Part shown: positions 1 to 9,773 of the stretch, in pieces | Layout of the letters: each line of letters begins with the position of its first letter | Numbering within the stretch: the first letter of the stretch is position 1 | Source: Bradyrhizobium sp. 186 | Lineage (GTDB): Bacteria; Pseudomonadota; Alphaproteobacteria; Rhizobiales; Xanthobacteraceae | Direction: 5' to 3' | NCBI RefSeq assembly: GCF_023101685.1 | Contig: NZ_CP082164.1 | Location: 8,990,001 to 9,054,000, forward strand | Length of the DNA: 64,000 nt | Notes under the pieces: model-generated | What the model was told of the DNA's origin: nothing | The model's database searches: none | What the model saw: the letters and a program-made list of their open reading frames with translations, nothing else | Translations under genes and position numbers: made by a program

Positions 1-83
1 GTCTTGGCAGCACGCGGCCGGCACCAAGATGGCTTTGTCCCGCGGCTGACCGCGTCCATGCCGCCAGTCAACGTGCCCTAGTC

Positions 84-411
84 TTATGATCGTGGTCGAG
101 TAGCTCGGCCATTCGGCTTTGCCCTCACAGATCCGGGCAGCCGGCTTTCCCGCACCCGGGCTCTTCCCGGGGGTAATCCGCGTCATATCCGCGCCTGTGC
201 CCAAGTGCGAGTGATGGTGGAACGGGCAGACGGAAGCGTGCCGTCAGGGTCTCGAACTCGGACCAGCCCATGCGCCGACTTTTCTGGCTCCGCCGTCTCA
301 GACAACGCAGCCAGCCCGACGTACTTCGCGGTAGAAGCCGTTGAGCGCTGGATAATCGTGCGGCCTGCCATAGTAGCCATAATGCCCACGCAGAACGGCG
401 GCGAACCGCTT
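84..411 (-). pseudogene. Group II intron reverse transcriptase/maturase, C-terminal remnant
   Basis: Read on the minus strand, three frames in succession give pieces typical of the C-terminus of a group II intron-encoded protein. The first reads LRGHYGYYGRPHDYPALNGF (about 411-318), like the LRGHxxYYG block. The second reads WLRCLRRRSQKSRRMGWSEF, like the LWRRxLRRRSQ block. The third reads PGAGKPAARICEG, like the usual end of these proteins. At least two frameshifts separate the pieces. The RT catalytic domain is not in the window, because upstream sequence toward 500 shows no further match. It is a dead fragment of a mobile intron, assigned from remembered family motifs only. Confidence 0.5.
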
Positions 412-880
412 GTGCTGTGTGTCTGTGTTTCGGCATGGGATGCCGATAACGGCTCCCAATCCAACGCCGATTGACAAGCGGCCTCCTAGGCCTCGTGCTC
501 ACGCGAGATCTTCTCTCGTCGCTTTCTTCCAATCATCCTTACGCTCTCCGGTGAGGCGATATACTTCTGTTCTCGGACCATTGGATAGATAAAAATAACC
601 TGGACAGGCAGTACCGCGCTCGGCCAAATCGGTTCTGTTTTGTGACAACAGCCGCTTTTTCACCGTTGTGGATCCGTCGCGCGAAGCGTACCTCTTTCAA
701 ATCACTCGACCGGGCATCCGGCCAACGTGGGTCATGCGCCGTCATAGTGATGGCGACGCTCGAATGCTACGAACTCCTCGCTAGCTCGCGATAGTATTCA
801 ACCACAGTGCCAGCCTCACTCGAGTGTCACATGATAGCCCCGACATGAACCGCGGTTCGGACGGACGACCGGCGTACCTG
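412..880. other. No recognisable gene
   Basis: Only short overlapping frames without family resemblance are seen here. The stretch lies downstream of rtxG, between the end of the rtx operon and the intron remnant. No clear terminator hairpin with a T-run was found. Confidence 0.5.
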
Positions 881-2218
881 CTAAATAGCTTCGAAGTACC
901 GCTGGCGTTCACAGTCGGAGACTCGATGTTGAATGGCTTCCCACTCCCATCGCCGGGAACGGGAGAACGCTTCAACAAACCTTTCTCCAAAAACGTCCAT
1001 CGCCTTTGGAGATTGTTCAAACCGGGATGTGGCCTCAGATAAGTTTCGGGGAAGCCGTTCAAACGGAGACTGTTTTTCCTCGCTTGCATCACCAACAATT
1101 GGAGCTGCCAACACAGCATTCTCTTCAATCCCCAGAATACCGGAGCCGATAGCACATGCGAGAGCCAGATAGGGGTTCACATCTGCGCCACTCAATCTGT
1201 ACTCAAGGCGGTGTGCAGACTTGTTTCCCGGAATGACCCGCACCGCACACGAACGATTGTCAACTCCCCAGCTAGGACAGGTTGGAGCCCAGTAGCCTGG
1301 CCGCAGCCTCTTATAGCTGTTCACGTTGGGCGCAGCGAGTACACAAAAGTCGTTCATATATTTCAGCTGTCCGCCGAGGAATTGGCTCATAGTTCTTGAG
1401 ATGTTGCGGCTTGCCTCGGCTTCGTAAAACGCATTTTGACCATTTGACGACATTGAAATGTGAATATGTCCCGACTGTCCCGGCCAATTCTCCGAAACCT
1501 TTGCCATAAACGTTGCCATCATACCCCGCTTCTGAGCCCAGGATTTCAACATCGACTTGAATACGACTGCTCGATCCGAAGCCTCCAGGGCATCACAATG
1601 ACGAAGCGATGCCTCAATCACCCCAGGCCCGGTTTCAAAGTGGAGCCCGCTGAGCGGCAATCTAGCATTCTCACAAAGCGCCAGAATCTCTTCGAATAGC
1701 TCATTACTGGCAAGGGTGCGCGCTACTGAATAGCCAAAAGGGCCCCTCGTCAGGGGGACCCATTGATCATAAGGCTTTTTCTCAATTGTCTCGGCGCTCT
1801 CATTAAACAGCATAAACTCGAACTCAAATCCAGCAGCACAACTGTATCCGTGGTCAGCAGCTCTTCGTAAGACCTTCCGCAAAACACCACGCGGGCAGAT
1901 GCTCTCATGGCCACCTGCAAACTCTGCGAGGTAAAGATACCGATCATGACGGTTAGACACCGGACGCGCTGTGCCTGACAGAACACGCAGGTTGGCGTCT
2001 CCGAATATCGATGGCGGCTCTTGCCCGAAATTGGCAGGTATCACTCGGTCCGAACAATCCCAGCCGAGCACGGCTTCGGAGAACTTGATTGTCCAGCCTT
2101 CGTCCGAGACATCGTCAGCCAATACGTGCTTGCCGCGAAGAATGCCGTCAAAGTCGCATACTCCAATCAATGCCTTACGCGCCTCGTCCGCGCCAGCCAC
2201 CTGTATTTCGCTTGCCAT
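881..2218 (-). CDS. rtxG: Glutamine synthetase-like ligase of the rhizobitoxine operon
   Basis: About 445 residues, the size of class I/PuuA-like glutamine synthetases. The beta-grasp start (ALIGVCDFDGILRGKHV) is followed by the ATP-grasp-like catalytic core with GQSGHIHISM (substrate and ATP loop, about 260) and LEYRLSGADVNPYLALACAIG (about 340), the usual RxxGAxxNPY signature. Family members make a gamma-glutamyl amide from glutamate and an amine at ATP cost. It is the last cistron of rtxACDEFG, and its ATG overlaps the rtxF stop as TGATG, so translation is probably coupled. The symbol follows the B. elkanii operon order as I remember it. Gamma-glutamylation of a rhizobitoxine intermediate is my inference. 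Confidence 0.85.
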   Translation of the reverse strand: MASEIQVAGADEARKALIGVCDFDGILRGKHVLADDVSDEGWTIKFSEAVLGWDCSDRVIPANFGQEPPSIFGDANLRVLSGTARPVSNRHDRYLYLAEFAGGHESICPRGVLRKVLRRAADHGYSCAAGFEFEFMLFNESAETIEKKPYDQWVPLTRGPFGYSVARTLASNELFEEILALCENARLPLSGLHFETGPGVIEASLRHCDALEASDRAVVFKSMLKSWAQKRGMMATFMAKVSENWPGQSGHIHISMSSNGQNAFYEAEASRNISRTMSQFLGGQLKYMNDFCVLAAPNVNSYKRLRPGYWAPTCPSWGVDNRSCAVRVIPGNKSAHRLEYRLSGADVNPYLALACAIGSGILGIEENAVLAAPIVGDASEEKQSPFERLPRNLSEATSRFEQSPKAMDVFGERFVEAFSRSRRWEWEAIQHRVSDCERQRYFEAI

Positions 2219-3504
2219 CACTTCTGACCTTGCGCCGTCAATCCGAATACCTCGTCCATACGCATTGCTCGCAGCTTGCGATAATCCTCATCAAGCTCAG
2301 TCAAGTTCTTGCTCACGAGATACACAATTCCCGGCGTCGAAGCTAAGTCGGTCGTTGGGACCAGGTTTTGACCTATCGGAACAAACGCTATCGAATCTGT
2401 GAAGCTGGGCAGCTTGCGGATTGCGTCCAGTCCGGGATAACCGCCAACAACACCGTCCATATTGGAGATGAGTGAGACGCACCATGCGTGCGCCAGCCGC
2501 GTGTAAGGCCCGCGTCGCCTCATATACTCAGTAAAACCGATGGGATCTGCGTAGCGCCACGCCGTCAGTGTTATATGATTGTGACCCAAAGCCATGGTCC
2601 GGGCTTTTGCCGACATTGTCCCCTGAAGCCTCGCTCCAAGATCCACCAGAACCGGCCCCTTATGATCGATGATAATTTCGGCATGAGCAGGTCCGTTGAC
2701 GATCTCAAGCGCCCTTAGCGCCGGCACCAAGTAGTCGGACAGCTCTTGAACAACTGGTTCCTCACCACCCAGCAACTGCTCGAGCGCGCAGACCGATGCC
2801 GCGCCCTTGATGGCAACGGTGTCATAAGTCCACACCTCCGTGATGAAGGTTTCTCCGTTGATCGAGACAGCGTTTACGGTGTATTGTTTGCCGTTTATCT
2901 TCTCCTGGCCAAGAACAAAACGATTCATCGCTCCGAGGCAATTCGCCTTGCCGACAATAACATGCACAGCTCTGCGAACATCAGCGTCGGTCGCGCAAAA
3001 GAACACGTCCTCCGTACCTGCGCTGTTCAAGGGCTTGATCACGATTTCGTCGTAGCGCTGTTGACGCATCCAATTTATGACGTCCTCCGCATCGTCGGAT
3101 ACAACTTGTCTGATCGATCGCACTCCTGCAGAGGTCAAAGCGTCAGCCAAGCGCGATTTGTCACGTCTTGCAGCGGACAACGCGGTTCCATTTGAAGGTA
3201 GTCCGAGCCGCTCGGACAAGGAATCGGCCAGTTGAACTCCTGACTCGCAACCCGCTATGATGAATTCCAACTCCCTACCTTGGAGAGCCTGCAAATGAAA
3301 TTCAACGATCTCCTCCTTAGTCATGCGCTCGTCCGGCCGAATGACTTCATCATAGATGTCGACGTTAAAGTGCGATTGGAAGATTGGTGGGATCCGTGCA
3401 TTCGACATCGCATGCACGGTCCTAATTCCGTAGCGCTTGAACTCTTCCGGGAGGTATCGGCCTGTCGAGTATGCGTCGACAATGACACAATTCCGTTCCT
3501 TCAT
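2218..3504 (-). CDS. rtxF: ATP-grasp carboxylate-amine ligase
   Basis: About 428 residues with an ATP-grasp fold. The segment VIKPLNSAGTEDVFFC (about 168-183) is the ATP-binding strand-loop, and the acidic metal-binding end is EIIIDHKGPVLVDLGARLQG (about 280-300), where family members have E and N/D ligands. Such enzymes activate a carboxylate as acyl-phosphate and join it to an amine, as in carbamoyl-phosphate synthase large subunit or L-amino acid ligases. The start overlaps the rtxE stop by ATGA. It may attach or form an amino-acid unit in rhizobitoxine, but the substrate cannot be read from sequence. Confidence 0.8.
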   Translation of the reverse strand: MKERNCVIVDAYSTGRYLPEEFKRYGIRTVHAMSNARIPPIFQSHFNVDIYDEVIRPDERMTKEEIVEFHLQALQGRELEFIIAGCESGVQLADSLSERLGLPSNGTALSAARRDKSRLADALTSAGVRSIRQVVSDDAEDVINWMRQQRYDEIVIKPLNSAGTEDVFFCATDADVRRAVHVIVGKANCLGAMNRFVLGQEKINGKQYTVNAVSINGETFITEVWTYDTVAIKGAASVCALEQLLGGEEPVVQELSDYLVPALRALEIVNGPAHAEIIIDHKGPVLVDLGARLQGTMSAKARTMALGHNHITLTAWRYADPIGFTEYMRRRGPYTRLAHAWCVSLISNMDGVVGGYPGLDAIRKLPSFTDSIAFVPIGQNLVPTTDLASTPGIVYLVSKNLTELDEDYRKLRAMRMDEVFGLTAQGQK

Positions 3505-4463
3505 GCCGATCTCCGGTACTGCAAGTAGACGTTAGCCACGGCGACAGCCGTGATGAGAACGTTTCCAACAAACGTATATAAAGAAGGCACGATACGAGAA
3601 TCGAAATACTGGAAAAGAAACGTAATGACAGGTGCCGTGGACAAGACCATGTTTGCCGTAAATGGCTCTACGCGGCGAATGCCCTCCTGCACAAGGAGCA
3701 AGGGAACAATGATCGTCGAGAGTGCAATCATTATGATTGCAAGCCAATGCTGTGAGATCTCTGGTAAGATGGAGGAAGGATCGCTCAGTGCCAGCAGCAA
3801 GAGGATTGCTCCATAGAAGCGATGGGCCAGCACTTGTCGACCAGAAAATCCACGGTCGAACAGCAGTTTCACAAGGATATTGGTAAGCGAAAGCGACAGC
3901 CCAGCTACGATTGCCAGGAAGATACCAAAGGACGATCGAGACCCCCATTCGATCCCAGCGTTGCCGCTTACCGCGATCCAGACCATGTAAATACCAACAG
4001 CCGCAATTAGAACGCTCACTGCGATATCTAATTTCGGAGGACGTCCCTGTCTCCTGATCAGTGCGTTCAACCATGCTGTCGCTGTAGGTCCCAATGCGAC
4101 CATGAACGTGACGACGATAGCAGGCTCGGCGTGCTTCAGTCCGATAAACAAGCCGACCCAGCTTATCGCAGTAACGCAATTGAGCGACACAAAAGCCAGA
4201 ATCGACGACTTCGTGACCTTCGCTCCGATGCTTTCGCGGCGAGCCAAAATGTTGAACGTCATACTTACGATACCAAAGGAGAACAGGAGAGTGACCCACA
4301 CGTTTGCTTGCTGAAAATATGATGCCGCAAAGACTTCACCTGCCGCGCTAACGACAACGTAGAGGGCAATAAAGAGCACTCCTGCCGCAAATTGTCTGCT
4401 CGGCCTGTCGAGAGGCTCTCCTTCTTTCAATCCCAAAGGGCCGCATTTCGATCGAAACTTCAC
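3501..4463 (-). CDS. rtxE: EamA/DMT-family inner-membrane transporter
   Basis: A 320-residue, very hydrophobic protein with about ten predicted membrane segments, among them LFIALYVVVSAAGEVFAASY, SFGIFLAIVAGLSLSLTNIL and FVGNVLITAVAVANVYL. It shows the two tandem halves of the drug/metabolite transporter superfamily. Within the operon it is the natural candidate to export rhizobitoxine or take up a precursor. The rtxD stop and this start overlap by 4 nt. Cargo and direction are inferred from context. Confidence 0.8.
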   Translation of the reverse strand: MKFRSKCGPLGLKEGEPLDRPSRQFAAGVLFIALYVVVSAAGEVFAASYFQQANVWVTLLFSFGIVSMTFNILARRESIGAKVTKSSILAFVSLNCVTAISWVGLFIGLKHAEPAIVVTFMVALGPTATAWLNALIRRQGRPPKLDIAVSVLIAAVGIYMVWIAVSGNAGIEWGSRSSFGIFLAIVAGLSLSLTNILVKLLFDRGFSGRQVLAHRFYGAILLLLALSDPSSILPEISQHWLAIIMIALSTIIVPLLLVQEGIRRVEPFTANMVLSTAPVITFLFQYFDSRIVPSLYTFVGNVLITAVAVANVYLQYRRSA

Positions 4464-5290
4464 AGTACGCCCCTATCACTTCGGCGATACGTGACACACG
4501 CCTCTCCAAATGCATTGAAAAGCTGCTCGCTCAGGGAATCAGTTTCGACGTGCCATTCGGGGTGCCACTGCACGCCGATCTGCAGCGTCGGCGCGCCTAT
4601 TACAGAAGCCGCTTCGATCAGACCGTCGGACGCCCAGGCTTCCGGTTTCAGCGCAGCCGCAAGCCGTTCTATGCCTTGATTGTGCAAGGAGTTAACGTGC
4701 GCTTCGATCGCGCCCGCGATAGGAAGGAGAACGCCGTCAGGACATAATTTCACGCTGTGCGCTATATCGTACTGGCGATCCCTCGGCAGCCCCGCCTTCT
4801 CAGCGTGCATCTGTCCGCTTTCCAGCCTCCATTCGGACAACGACGGGTGAAGCGTGCCGCCAAAATAGACGTTAAGCTCCTGAAGCCCACGGCAGATGCC
4901 AAGTATCGGCATCCCAAGGGCAACCGCCTTCTCGATGGCGCCCGCGGACAGCCTGTCACGAGGACGATCCCTCACGCCAGCTTGAACGTCCGCGTGGCCT
5001 GTCGGTTTCAGTCTGCGCGAAGCGGACCAACTGAAGATGGCAGGATCGATATTCGATTCATCGCCTGTCAAAATCAGACCGTCGAGCCTGCCCATGATCG
5101 ACAGATCACTGTCGCCTTCCGCATCGTCAGCATCGATCGTTGGCAATATCACGCAAGCCACGCCCGCATAGCGAACGAGGGCTTGAACATATTTGCGCCG
5201 CAACCAGTCGCGGTGCACGCCATCGGCCAAAAGGCGGTTTGAGGTCACGCCCACCACGGCTCGGACCGACTCTGTTCGCCGCGATATCAA
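4460..5290 (-). CDS. rtxD: PuuD-like class I glutamine amidotransferase / gamma-glutamyl hydrolase
   Basis: About 276 residues if translation starts at the TTG that overlaps the rtxC stop. A GTG 33 nt inside (5257) gives the more usual beginning VVGVTSNR. The nucleophile motif is ILGICRGLQELNVYFGG (Cys in GICRG). The His-Glu pair is in GVQWHPEWHVE, so the catalytic triad is complete. Peptidase C26 enzymes hydrolyse gamma-glutamyl amides, as PuuD does in putrescine breakdown. Beside a glutamine-synthetase-like rtxG, this suggests a glutamylate-then-deglutamylate step in the pathway. Confidence 0.8.
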   Translation of the reverse strand: MISRRTESVRAVVGVTSNRLLADGVHRDWLRRKYVQALVRYAGVACVILPTIDADDAEGDSDLSIMGRLDGLILTGDESNIDPAIFSWSASRRLKPTGHADVQAGVRDRPRDRLSAGAIEKAVALGMPILGICRGLQELNVYFGGTLHPSLSEWRLESGQMHAEKAGLPRDRQYDIAHSVKLCPDGVLLPIAGAIEAHVNSLHNQGIERLAAALKPEAWASDGLIEAASVIGAPTLQIGVQWHPEWHVETDSLSEQLFNAFGEACVTYRRSDRGVL

Positions 5291-6345
5291 GCCAACTGCT
5301 CCTTCGCCTCGGGACTGGCCAGAGACTGCTCATACAAGCATCGATTTCGTTCCTTCAACTGGGCAATTACGCTGGGTTGACCTTGAGGGCCCTTGACGAA
5401 GAGCCCTCCCCAGGTTGCAGCAACACTTGCGTAATGAGGATCCTGCATTCGAATTTTCTGAGCTTTGCGCAAGAGCCAGAAAGGAATGCCGGGCGACAGA
5501 TGGTGCTCAAGGTGGTATTCATCCAGATTCTGACCGAGAATGGCTCGCTCGATAAAATTCCCCTTTCTATTCCGAGTCAGGTAGACATTCTTTGTCTCGG
5601 TCTCGCACATAGGTGAGTGCTCGGCGAGCTCGATAAACCAGCCGAGAGCTTGAAACGTGGTGAGATAGGGCACGACCCAAAACAGGACGACGACGTGGAG
5701 CAGTCCAAGAAGATATGACCCGCCGAATATGAGCATCCAAAAGAGATAGAAGCCATACTTGTCGATGAGGATTCCCGACTGGCTCTGGTCCTCGACATCT
5801 GTTATCGAAAACCGATTAGTCCAAAGGTACTTCAGATACGCGACTGTCGCGCCACCCAGTATCGGCTTCCAGATGATGTTGAAGGCGTACTGCTTAGGAG
5901 GCACAACTTCGTAAACGCCGCTGGCCAAGAAGAACTTCAAGTCGGGATCCTTCTCCGGATCGCCGAGATTCGGGTGATGCAGGTGGACGTGTGAAATCCG
6001 GTATGCCCAGTGGCGCTGGAACAAAGGATAGGACGCGAACAAAATGCCAAGAATATAGTTCCAGGTCGTGTTGCTCGCGAGGGTGCGGTGAGCTGCATCG
6101 TGAGCGATTGTCGTCAATCCACGCTGGTAGGCGCCAATCAACAGAACTGCGAGGGGATAGAACCACCATGAGACATGGACCGTCGCCAGCACGCAAGCTG
6201 CGATCACAGCGTAATCTTTCGCGATGTAAGCAGCTCCCGTCACGTTGTCAGGCCTCAGCCCGGAGAGCTGCTGATTGATCTCGCGGCCAAATTGAACCGC
6301 CTCAAAACGTGACGACCTCAACTTCCAAGCATCTGCCTGTTTCAT
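5287..6345 (-). CDS. rtxC: Dihydrorhizobitoxine desaturase (fatty-acid-desaturase fold)
   Basis: A 352-residue membrane desaturase with the three di-iron histidine boxes: HDAAH (about 104), HVHLHH (about 140) and HLEHHL (about 290). Hydrophobic segments lie between them (DYAVIAACVLATVHVSWWFY, IAYLLGLLHVVVLFW-like). RtxC is known to introduce the double bond that turns dihydrorhizobitoxine into rhizobitoxine, the enol-ether inhibitor of ACC synthase and cystathionine beta-lyase. An AAGGGG Shine-Dalgarno precedes the ATG, 32 nt after rtxA. Its place directly after rtxA matches B. elkanii. Confidence 0.88.
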   Translation of the reverse strand: MKQADAWKLRSSRFEAVQFGREINQQLSGLRPDNVTGAAYIAKDYAVIAACVLATVHVSWWFYPLAVLLIGAYQRGLTTIAHDAAHRTLASNTTWNYILGILFASYPLFQRHWAYRISHVHLHHPNLGDPEKDPDLKFFLASGVYEVVPPKQYAFNIIWKPILGGATVAYLKYLWTNRFSITDVEDQSQSGILIDKYGFYLFWMLIFGGSYLLGLLHVVVLFWVVPYLTTFQALGWFIELAEHSPMCETETKNVYLTRNRKGNFIERAILGQNLDEYHLEHHLSPGIPFWLLRKAQKIRMQDPHYASVAATWGGLFVKGPQGQPSVIAQLKERNRCLYEQSLASPEAKEQLA

Positions 6346-6377
6346 GAGAACCCCTTGCTTAATCGGCTTTCAGGTTG

Positions 6378-8855
6378 TCAGACTGCGGAAAGCGCTTTTT
6401 CCAAGTCCTTGATGATGTCGCTAACATCTTCGATGCCGACGCAAAGCCGGATGGAGCCACCAAATATGCCGGCGGCTTCGCGCTTTTCCCGTGGGACGGT
6501 GGTGTGAGTCGTAGAGACAGGATGGGTTACCAGCGTGCGGGCGTCCCCCACATTCGACACGTGATACATCAGGTCGACGTTCTGGATGAACTTGCGGCCG
6601 GCTTGCTCGTTCTCCACCTCAAACATGACCATCGCCCCGTGCCCATACCCGGTATTAAGTGTCTGATCGATGATTTCTCGGTCAGCTCCCTCAAAGAGGC
6701 TCGGGTAGAAGACACGGCACACTTTCGGATGTTCCTTCAGAACGTTGGCTACAATCCTGGCATTTTCACAGTGCTGCTTCATGCGAAGATGTAGCGTTTC
6801 AAGTCCCTGAATGAGTTGAAAGCTCGCAAAGGGGGCGATTGCGGCGCCAGTATCGCGCAACCACGTCATACGCGCCTTGAGAAGAAATTCGCTCTTTCCG
6901 AGGTCGTCGAGCTCCGCCAACGCGTTGCGCCAGATGATCCCGCCGTGCGCATCGTCCGGACTATTGAACAGTGGGAAGCGAGATCGTCCCCGGTAGTCGA
7001 ACCCACAGTTGTCGACGATCAGTCCGCCGAGCGTCGTCCCATGACCGCAAATGTATTTCGTGGCAGAGTACGTCGTAATCGCGGCGCCGAGAGCTGACGG
7101 CCGGCATACCAGGGGGGTTGTCGTATTGTCCACAACCAAGGGGACGCCGTGCCTTCTGCCGATCTCTGCCAGCTGCTGGACAGGAAGCGGAATCAGACAG
7201 GGATTCGAGATGACCTCCCCGAACAGACATATCGTGCGATCATCAATGGCGCGTTCGAACGTCTCGGGGTTTCGAGGGTCTGCCGTCCTTACGTTGATAC
7301 CAAGACGCTTCAACGTGTTGTGGAGCAGATTCCAGGTGTTGCCGTATAGATACGGAGAAGCGACGACGTTATCTCCCACCTCACCGCTTGATAAGTTCAC
7401 GATCGCAAGAAACGTCGCCGCTTGACCTGATGCAACAGCCAGCGAGTCGCTTCCCATGTCGACGGCGGCGTATCTTTTTTCAAGCGCCCGGGTCGTCGGA
7501 TTGATGATGCGGGTGTATGTGAAACCATCAGCCTTTACGTTATAGACGTCAGCAATATGGCTCAAATCACCGTCGAGCTCATAGGCCGTATTCTGATAGA
7601 TCGGCACTGCCACAGCCTTCGTCACCGGATCACGACGGTATCCTGCGTGCAGAACAGCAGTTTCGATCGAATATGAATGCCGCGCATTGCTCGCCATTGG
7701 GCGCGATATCTCTGTACGGCTATCCCGTGTTTCCTGGGCTGACACTCGTCCCACGGTCAGAGTCTCACCGGAGCGGAAGTACGTGCGAAAGGCACAGCCC
7801 AATTGCTCGATCCAATTGGATTGAATCTCGCCAATACAGCCGATCCGAAAACTGCGCGTAGGAAGATGCAGTTTAGAGTAGACGTAGAGGTTATGGGCTG
7901 CCAGGTGCCGATATAGGCAGTCAAACGCTACCTGGTCGGAGATTCCAGCTGGCGCGGTGAACGCCACGCAAACCGGCGACTGGAGGTTCGCTGGAAGCAG
8001 TGGGGACGCCACTCCTTCCAGCTCTTTTATGACGCTGTCTCTTATCTTCTCATACCTGCGGCGCCTGGCATCAATGCCTTCGATGCTCAGGACCTCCAAT
8101 GCCTTTGTGACTGCCTGAACGATATGCGTTGGTGGGGTTGATCGCCATTCGCCAGTGCGCTCAAGCGAGCGCCATTGATCTCTCACGTCGAGCACAAACG
8201 ATCTTGGCTCTTGAACTGCATTCTCAAGAAGCTCGCAAGAAGCAATGACGAAAGCCAGCCCTGGCGGACCTTCGACGCACTTGTTGCTCGACGTAACCAA
8301 GACGTCTGGCCCGCCCCGGCTTAGGTCGATGTCGACGCCGCCGAAAGAACTCATCGCGTCGACGATAGTCTTTACACCACGCCGCCTTGCTCCTTCTGTG
8401 ATCGGCTCGAGCGGATTCACAATCCCGGTCGTAGTCTCGCAATGAACCAAGCATACGTGCGTGATACCTGGATCTCGGCTCAAACGCTCGATGACTTCCT
8501 CAGGGTCCAACGGTTCGGTGGCTCGCTTGATAAGCTTCACCGCTTGGACGCCCCACAGCCGCAGAATTTTGAGAATGCGCTCGCCATAGATGCCGTTTAT
8601 GCAAACAAGCGGCCGGTCGGCCTGGGTGACAAATGAAGAGAGAGCAGCTTCCATTCCAAAGGAGCCGCCTCCCTGGATAGGAACGACCGAATAGCCTTCC
8701 GCATTGCCCGACACATTGAGCATCAGCTGCCTCATGCGAGCGGTCACTTCCATGAACTCGCAATCACGCGATGCGAGGTCGAGCTGCATCTGGGCCTTGA
8801 CTGCCGACGATAACGACATTGGCCCAGGCGTCAGCAAAGAACGTTGTCTCGTCAC
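6378..8855 (-). CDS. rtxA: Bifunctional rhizobitoxine enzyme: class V aminotransferase fused to O-acetylhomoserine sulfhydrylase-like domain
   Basis: A two-domain PLP protein of about 825 residues from a GTG at 8855, which follows GGGGA and gives the natural start TRQRSLLTPGPMSLS. The frame is open to 8930. The N-half resembles serine-glyoxylate/serine-pyruvate aminotransferases, with TPGP near the start and the PLP lysine in SSNKCVEGPPG. The C-half resembles Cys/Met-metabolism enzymes, with ATKYICGHGTTLGG carrying the second PLP lysine. RtxA is the fused enzyme known to commit to rhizobitoxine synthesis: the first half supplies the serinol-type unit and the second half makes dihydrorhizobitoxine from an O-acetylhomoserine-like substrate. 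It is the first cistron of the operon. Confidence 0.9.
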   Translation of the reverse strand: MTRQRSLLTPGPMSLSSAVKAQMQLDLASRDCEFMEVTARMRQLMLNVSGNAEGYSVVPIQGGGSFGMEAALSSFVTQADRPLVCINGIYGERILKILRLWGVQAVKLIKRATEPLDPEEVIERLSRDPGITHVCLVHCETTTGIVNPLEPITEGARRRGVKTIVDAMSSFGGVDIDLSRGGPDVLVTSSNKCVEGPPGLAFVIASCELLENAVQEPRSFVLDVRDQWRSLERTGEWRSTPPTHIVQAVTKALEVLSIEGIDARRRRYEKIRDSVIKELEGVASPLLPANLQSPVCVAFTAPAGISDQVAFDCLYRHLAAHNLYVYSKLHLPTRSFRIGCIGEIQSNWIEQLGCAFRTYFRSGETLTVGRVSAQETRDSRTEISRPMASNARHSYSIETAVLHAGYRRDPVTKAVAVPIYQNTAYELDGDLSHIADVYNVKADGFTYTRIINPTTRALEKRYAAVDMGSDSLAVASGQAATFLAIVNLSSGEVGDNVVASPYLYGNTWNLLHNTLKRLGINVRTADPRNPETFERAIDDRTICLFGEVISNPCLIPLPVQQLAEIGRRHGVPLVVDNTTTPLVCRPSALGAAITTYSATKYICGHGTTLGGLIVDNCGFDYRGRSRFPLFNSPDDAHGGIIWRNALAELDDLGKSEFLLKARMTWLRDTGAAIAPFASFQLIQGLETLHLRMKQHCENARIVANVLKEHPKVCRVFYPSLFEGADREIIDQTLNTGYGHGAMVMFEVENEQAGRKFIQNVDLMYHVSNVGDARTLVTHPVSTTHTTVPREKREAAGIFGGSIRLCVGIEDVSDIIKDLEKALSAV

Positions 8856-9773
8856 ACCATCCCCGTTTATGTAGTGTCCATCGCAGTTCGGCAGAGTCAC
8901 ACGATGTGCTTCGCCGTGACGACGGCCCAAACCCTAGTGAACGACACCCTTGACCCTAGTCGCAGATTCAGAACGATCTGCGTAAAGCCCGCAGCTCTCC
9001 CGGTACCGCACCGTGTTGCCGATCGCACTTGCCGCGAAGCATCAGCTTCCTTCTGGCCTTGAGATGCAGGTTTGAGGGCCACCATCTCGCGTCGCTAACA
9101 GTCTCTGCTTACGTGTGAGCGGCGTCCTACGATCCGACGGTGAGCCAAGCGCGTCTGTCGGACGCGCGTTGCTATGACCCAGACACAGCGAGCTTCACGA
9201 CAGTCGTTGATGACCGAGCTCGTCTTGCGTGAGCCTAGGATTTGGGACATTCGCACTCTATGTCACTCGTTCGGATGGCTTCGGGTGCCGAAGCCTGTCA
9301 CCGCCTATTTCGATACGTTACATCTTGACGTAAGGTGCGATTCAAGCCCCTCAGATAGCTTGTCGTGTGAAACTTTTCGGACAACGCGGCTGTGTCGCAT
9401 GTAATCCGAGGCGCCACAGTATGTGTACGATGTCCAAGATGAATCCCATCAAAGCTAAAGACGCGCCCAAAGCACAAGGCAGGCAAATGACCGCTGTGGC
9501 TTTTTTGAAGGAGAGCGCTTGTCGCGAACGCAGGTATAAGAGGCCGCCCGATTGCGTCGTTAGGGCCGCATTATCATGTCCACTTCACGCCGACCAAGTC
9601 CGCAGACCAGACGGTTCTGCCACAAGGCCTAGCGGACGTGGGGCGAACTTAGATTCACCTGACTAGTTTCGGAGTCCGTATCCCTCCGGCGGCGCCCGGC
9701 GGCGGCCGCCTTGTGTAGTTTGAGAGGCGGCCGAGGATTTGATCTTAAGTCTAGCTTTAAGGTCACGTGGCGA
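8856..9773. other. Intergenic region upstream of rtxA
   Basis: No gene is recognisable. The part next to 8856 should hold the rtx promoter, but no convincing sigma70 or -24/-12 match was found. A copy of the dispersed 34-bp element lies at 9311-9346. Confidence 0.4.
9311..9346 (-). repeat. Dispersed element, copy 1 (inverted)
   Basis: The reverse complement begins CTTGAATCGCAC and continues with ACGTCA and TGTA at the spacing seen in the copies at 19288 and 27901. The first 12 bases are identical to those copies; the rest is diverged. Confidence 0.6.
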
